Source: Oculatella sp. LEGE 06141 (lineage in GTDB: Bacteria > Cyanobacteriota > Cyanobacteriia > Elainellales > Elainellaceae). Taken from it: a DNA stretch of 51,542 nt. A program made the translations under genes and the position numbers. The stretch covers positions 1 through 51,542 of the forward strand of contig NZ_JADEWO010000048.1 of assembly GCF_015207605.1 (NCBI RefSeq). The letters are read 5' to 3'. The notes under the pieces were generated by a model. That model was not told the DNA's origin. It worked only from the letters and a program-made list of their open reading frames with translations, and did not search any database. Below are positions 51,495-51,542 of this stretch, one piece after another; position 1 is the first letter of the stretch, and every line of letters begins with the position of its first letter.

Positions 51495-51542
51495 ATGCTT
51501 CGTTTGAGAATATTGAGAGATGCCATGTCTTGGTCTGAGACT
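51495..51542 (+). CDS. Start of the next gene (runs off the right edge)
   Basis: ATG 51495 is preceded by GTGAGG at 5-10 bp and stays open to the window end (MLRLRILRDAMSWSET). By position a methyl-accepting chemotaxis-type protein is expected, but 16 codons cannot show it. Confidence 0.4.
   Translation, partial: MLRLRILRDAMSWSET

Overview
The window is chromosomal DNA from a cyanobacterium. It carries oxygenic-phototroph genes (the NDH-1MS CO2-uptake genes, a cmp-type bicarbonate transporter, an AcsF-type chlorophyll cyclase, a heme oxygenase), a dense scatter of HIP1 palindromes (GCGATCGC), and many multi-PAS kinases. A filamentous Leptolyngbya-like organism would fit, but the sequence alone does not fix the genus. 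No rRNA, tRNA or CRISPR array was seen.

Layout. 1-1.5 kb is decayed: an IS66-type element ends at about 127 and cuts a PAS sensor kinase, followed by a remnant of an NmrA-like gene. 1.5-4.3 kb holds a UbiA-family prenyltransferase and a microbial rhodopsin with the N-D-Q motif of light-driven sodium pumps. 4.4-5 kb has an IS701-like transposase remnant cut by a small MITE; two more copies of that MITE lie at 25.5 and 29.9 kb. 5.1-7.8 kb carries MprF-like functions split over two genes (a lipid aminoacyltransferase and a flippase). 8.3-20.6 kb is one inorganic-carbon acquisition block: cmpABCD, a zinc-ribbon protein of unknown function, then ndhF3-ndhD3-cupA-cupS. The same two-part upstream element lies before cmpA and before ndhF3, which suggests one regulon.

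20.7-25.3 kb (minus strand) has a universal stress protein and an ethylene-receptor-like multi-PAS kinase with its response regulator. The kinase lacks the copper-ligand cysteine at the usual place. 25.9-31.2 kb groups a delta-9-type desaturase, a response-regulator remnant, hemN and a heme oxygenase, all on the minus strand, with a divergent acsF. This matches the low-oxygen tetrapyrrole set known from other cyanobacteria. 31.5-38.4 kb is a tightly overlapping plus-strand operon: RsbR-like, RsbS-like and RsbT-like proteins, an ATPase-phosphatase fusion and two hybrid kinases. This is a stressosome-like switch wired to histidine kinases, with no sigma factor in the window. 38.5-42.2 kb has another PAS kinase, a membrane protein, a 54-aa DUF4177-like gene, msrA and a small membrane-anchored protein.

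42.8-49.7 kb encodes a very large protein: an N-terminal coiled coil, about 1000 residues of acidic low-complexity sequence with repeated Leu-Phe motifs, and a C-terminal actin/Hsp70-like domain. A run of ten A residues puts the C-terminal domain in another frame. A folate cyclo-ligase-like gene follows 3 nt downstream. The window ends with a CheY-CheW pair and the first codons of a next gene, probably part of a Pil/Pix-type taxis operon.

The best candidates for new biology are the giant frame-split actin-like scaffold (42.8-49.7 kb), the stressosome-to-kinase operon, the ethylene-receptor-like kinase with a displaced cysteine, the cyanobacterial NDQ rhodopsin, and the shared cis-element of the carbon-uptake block.
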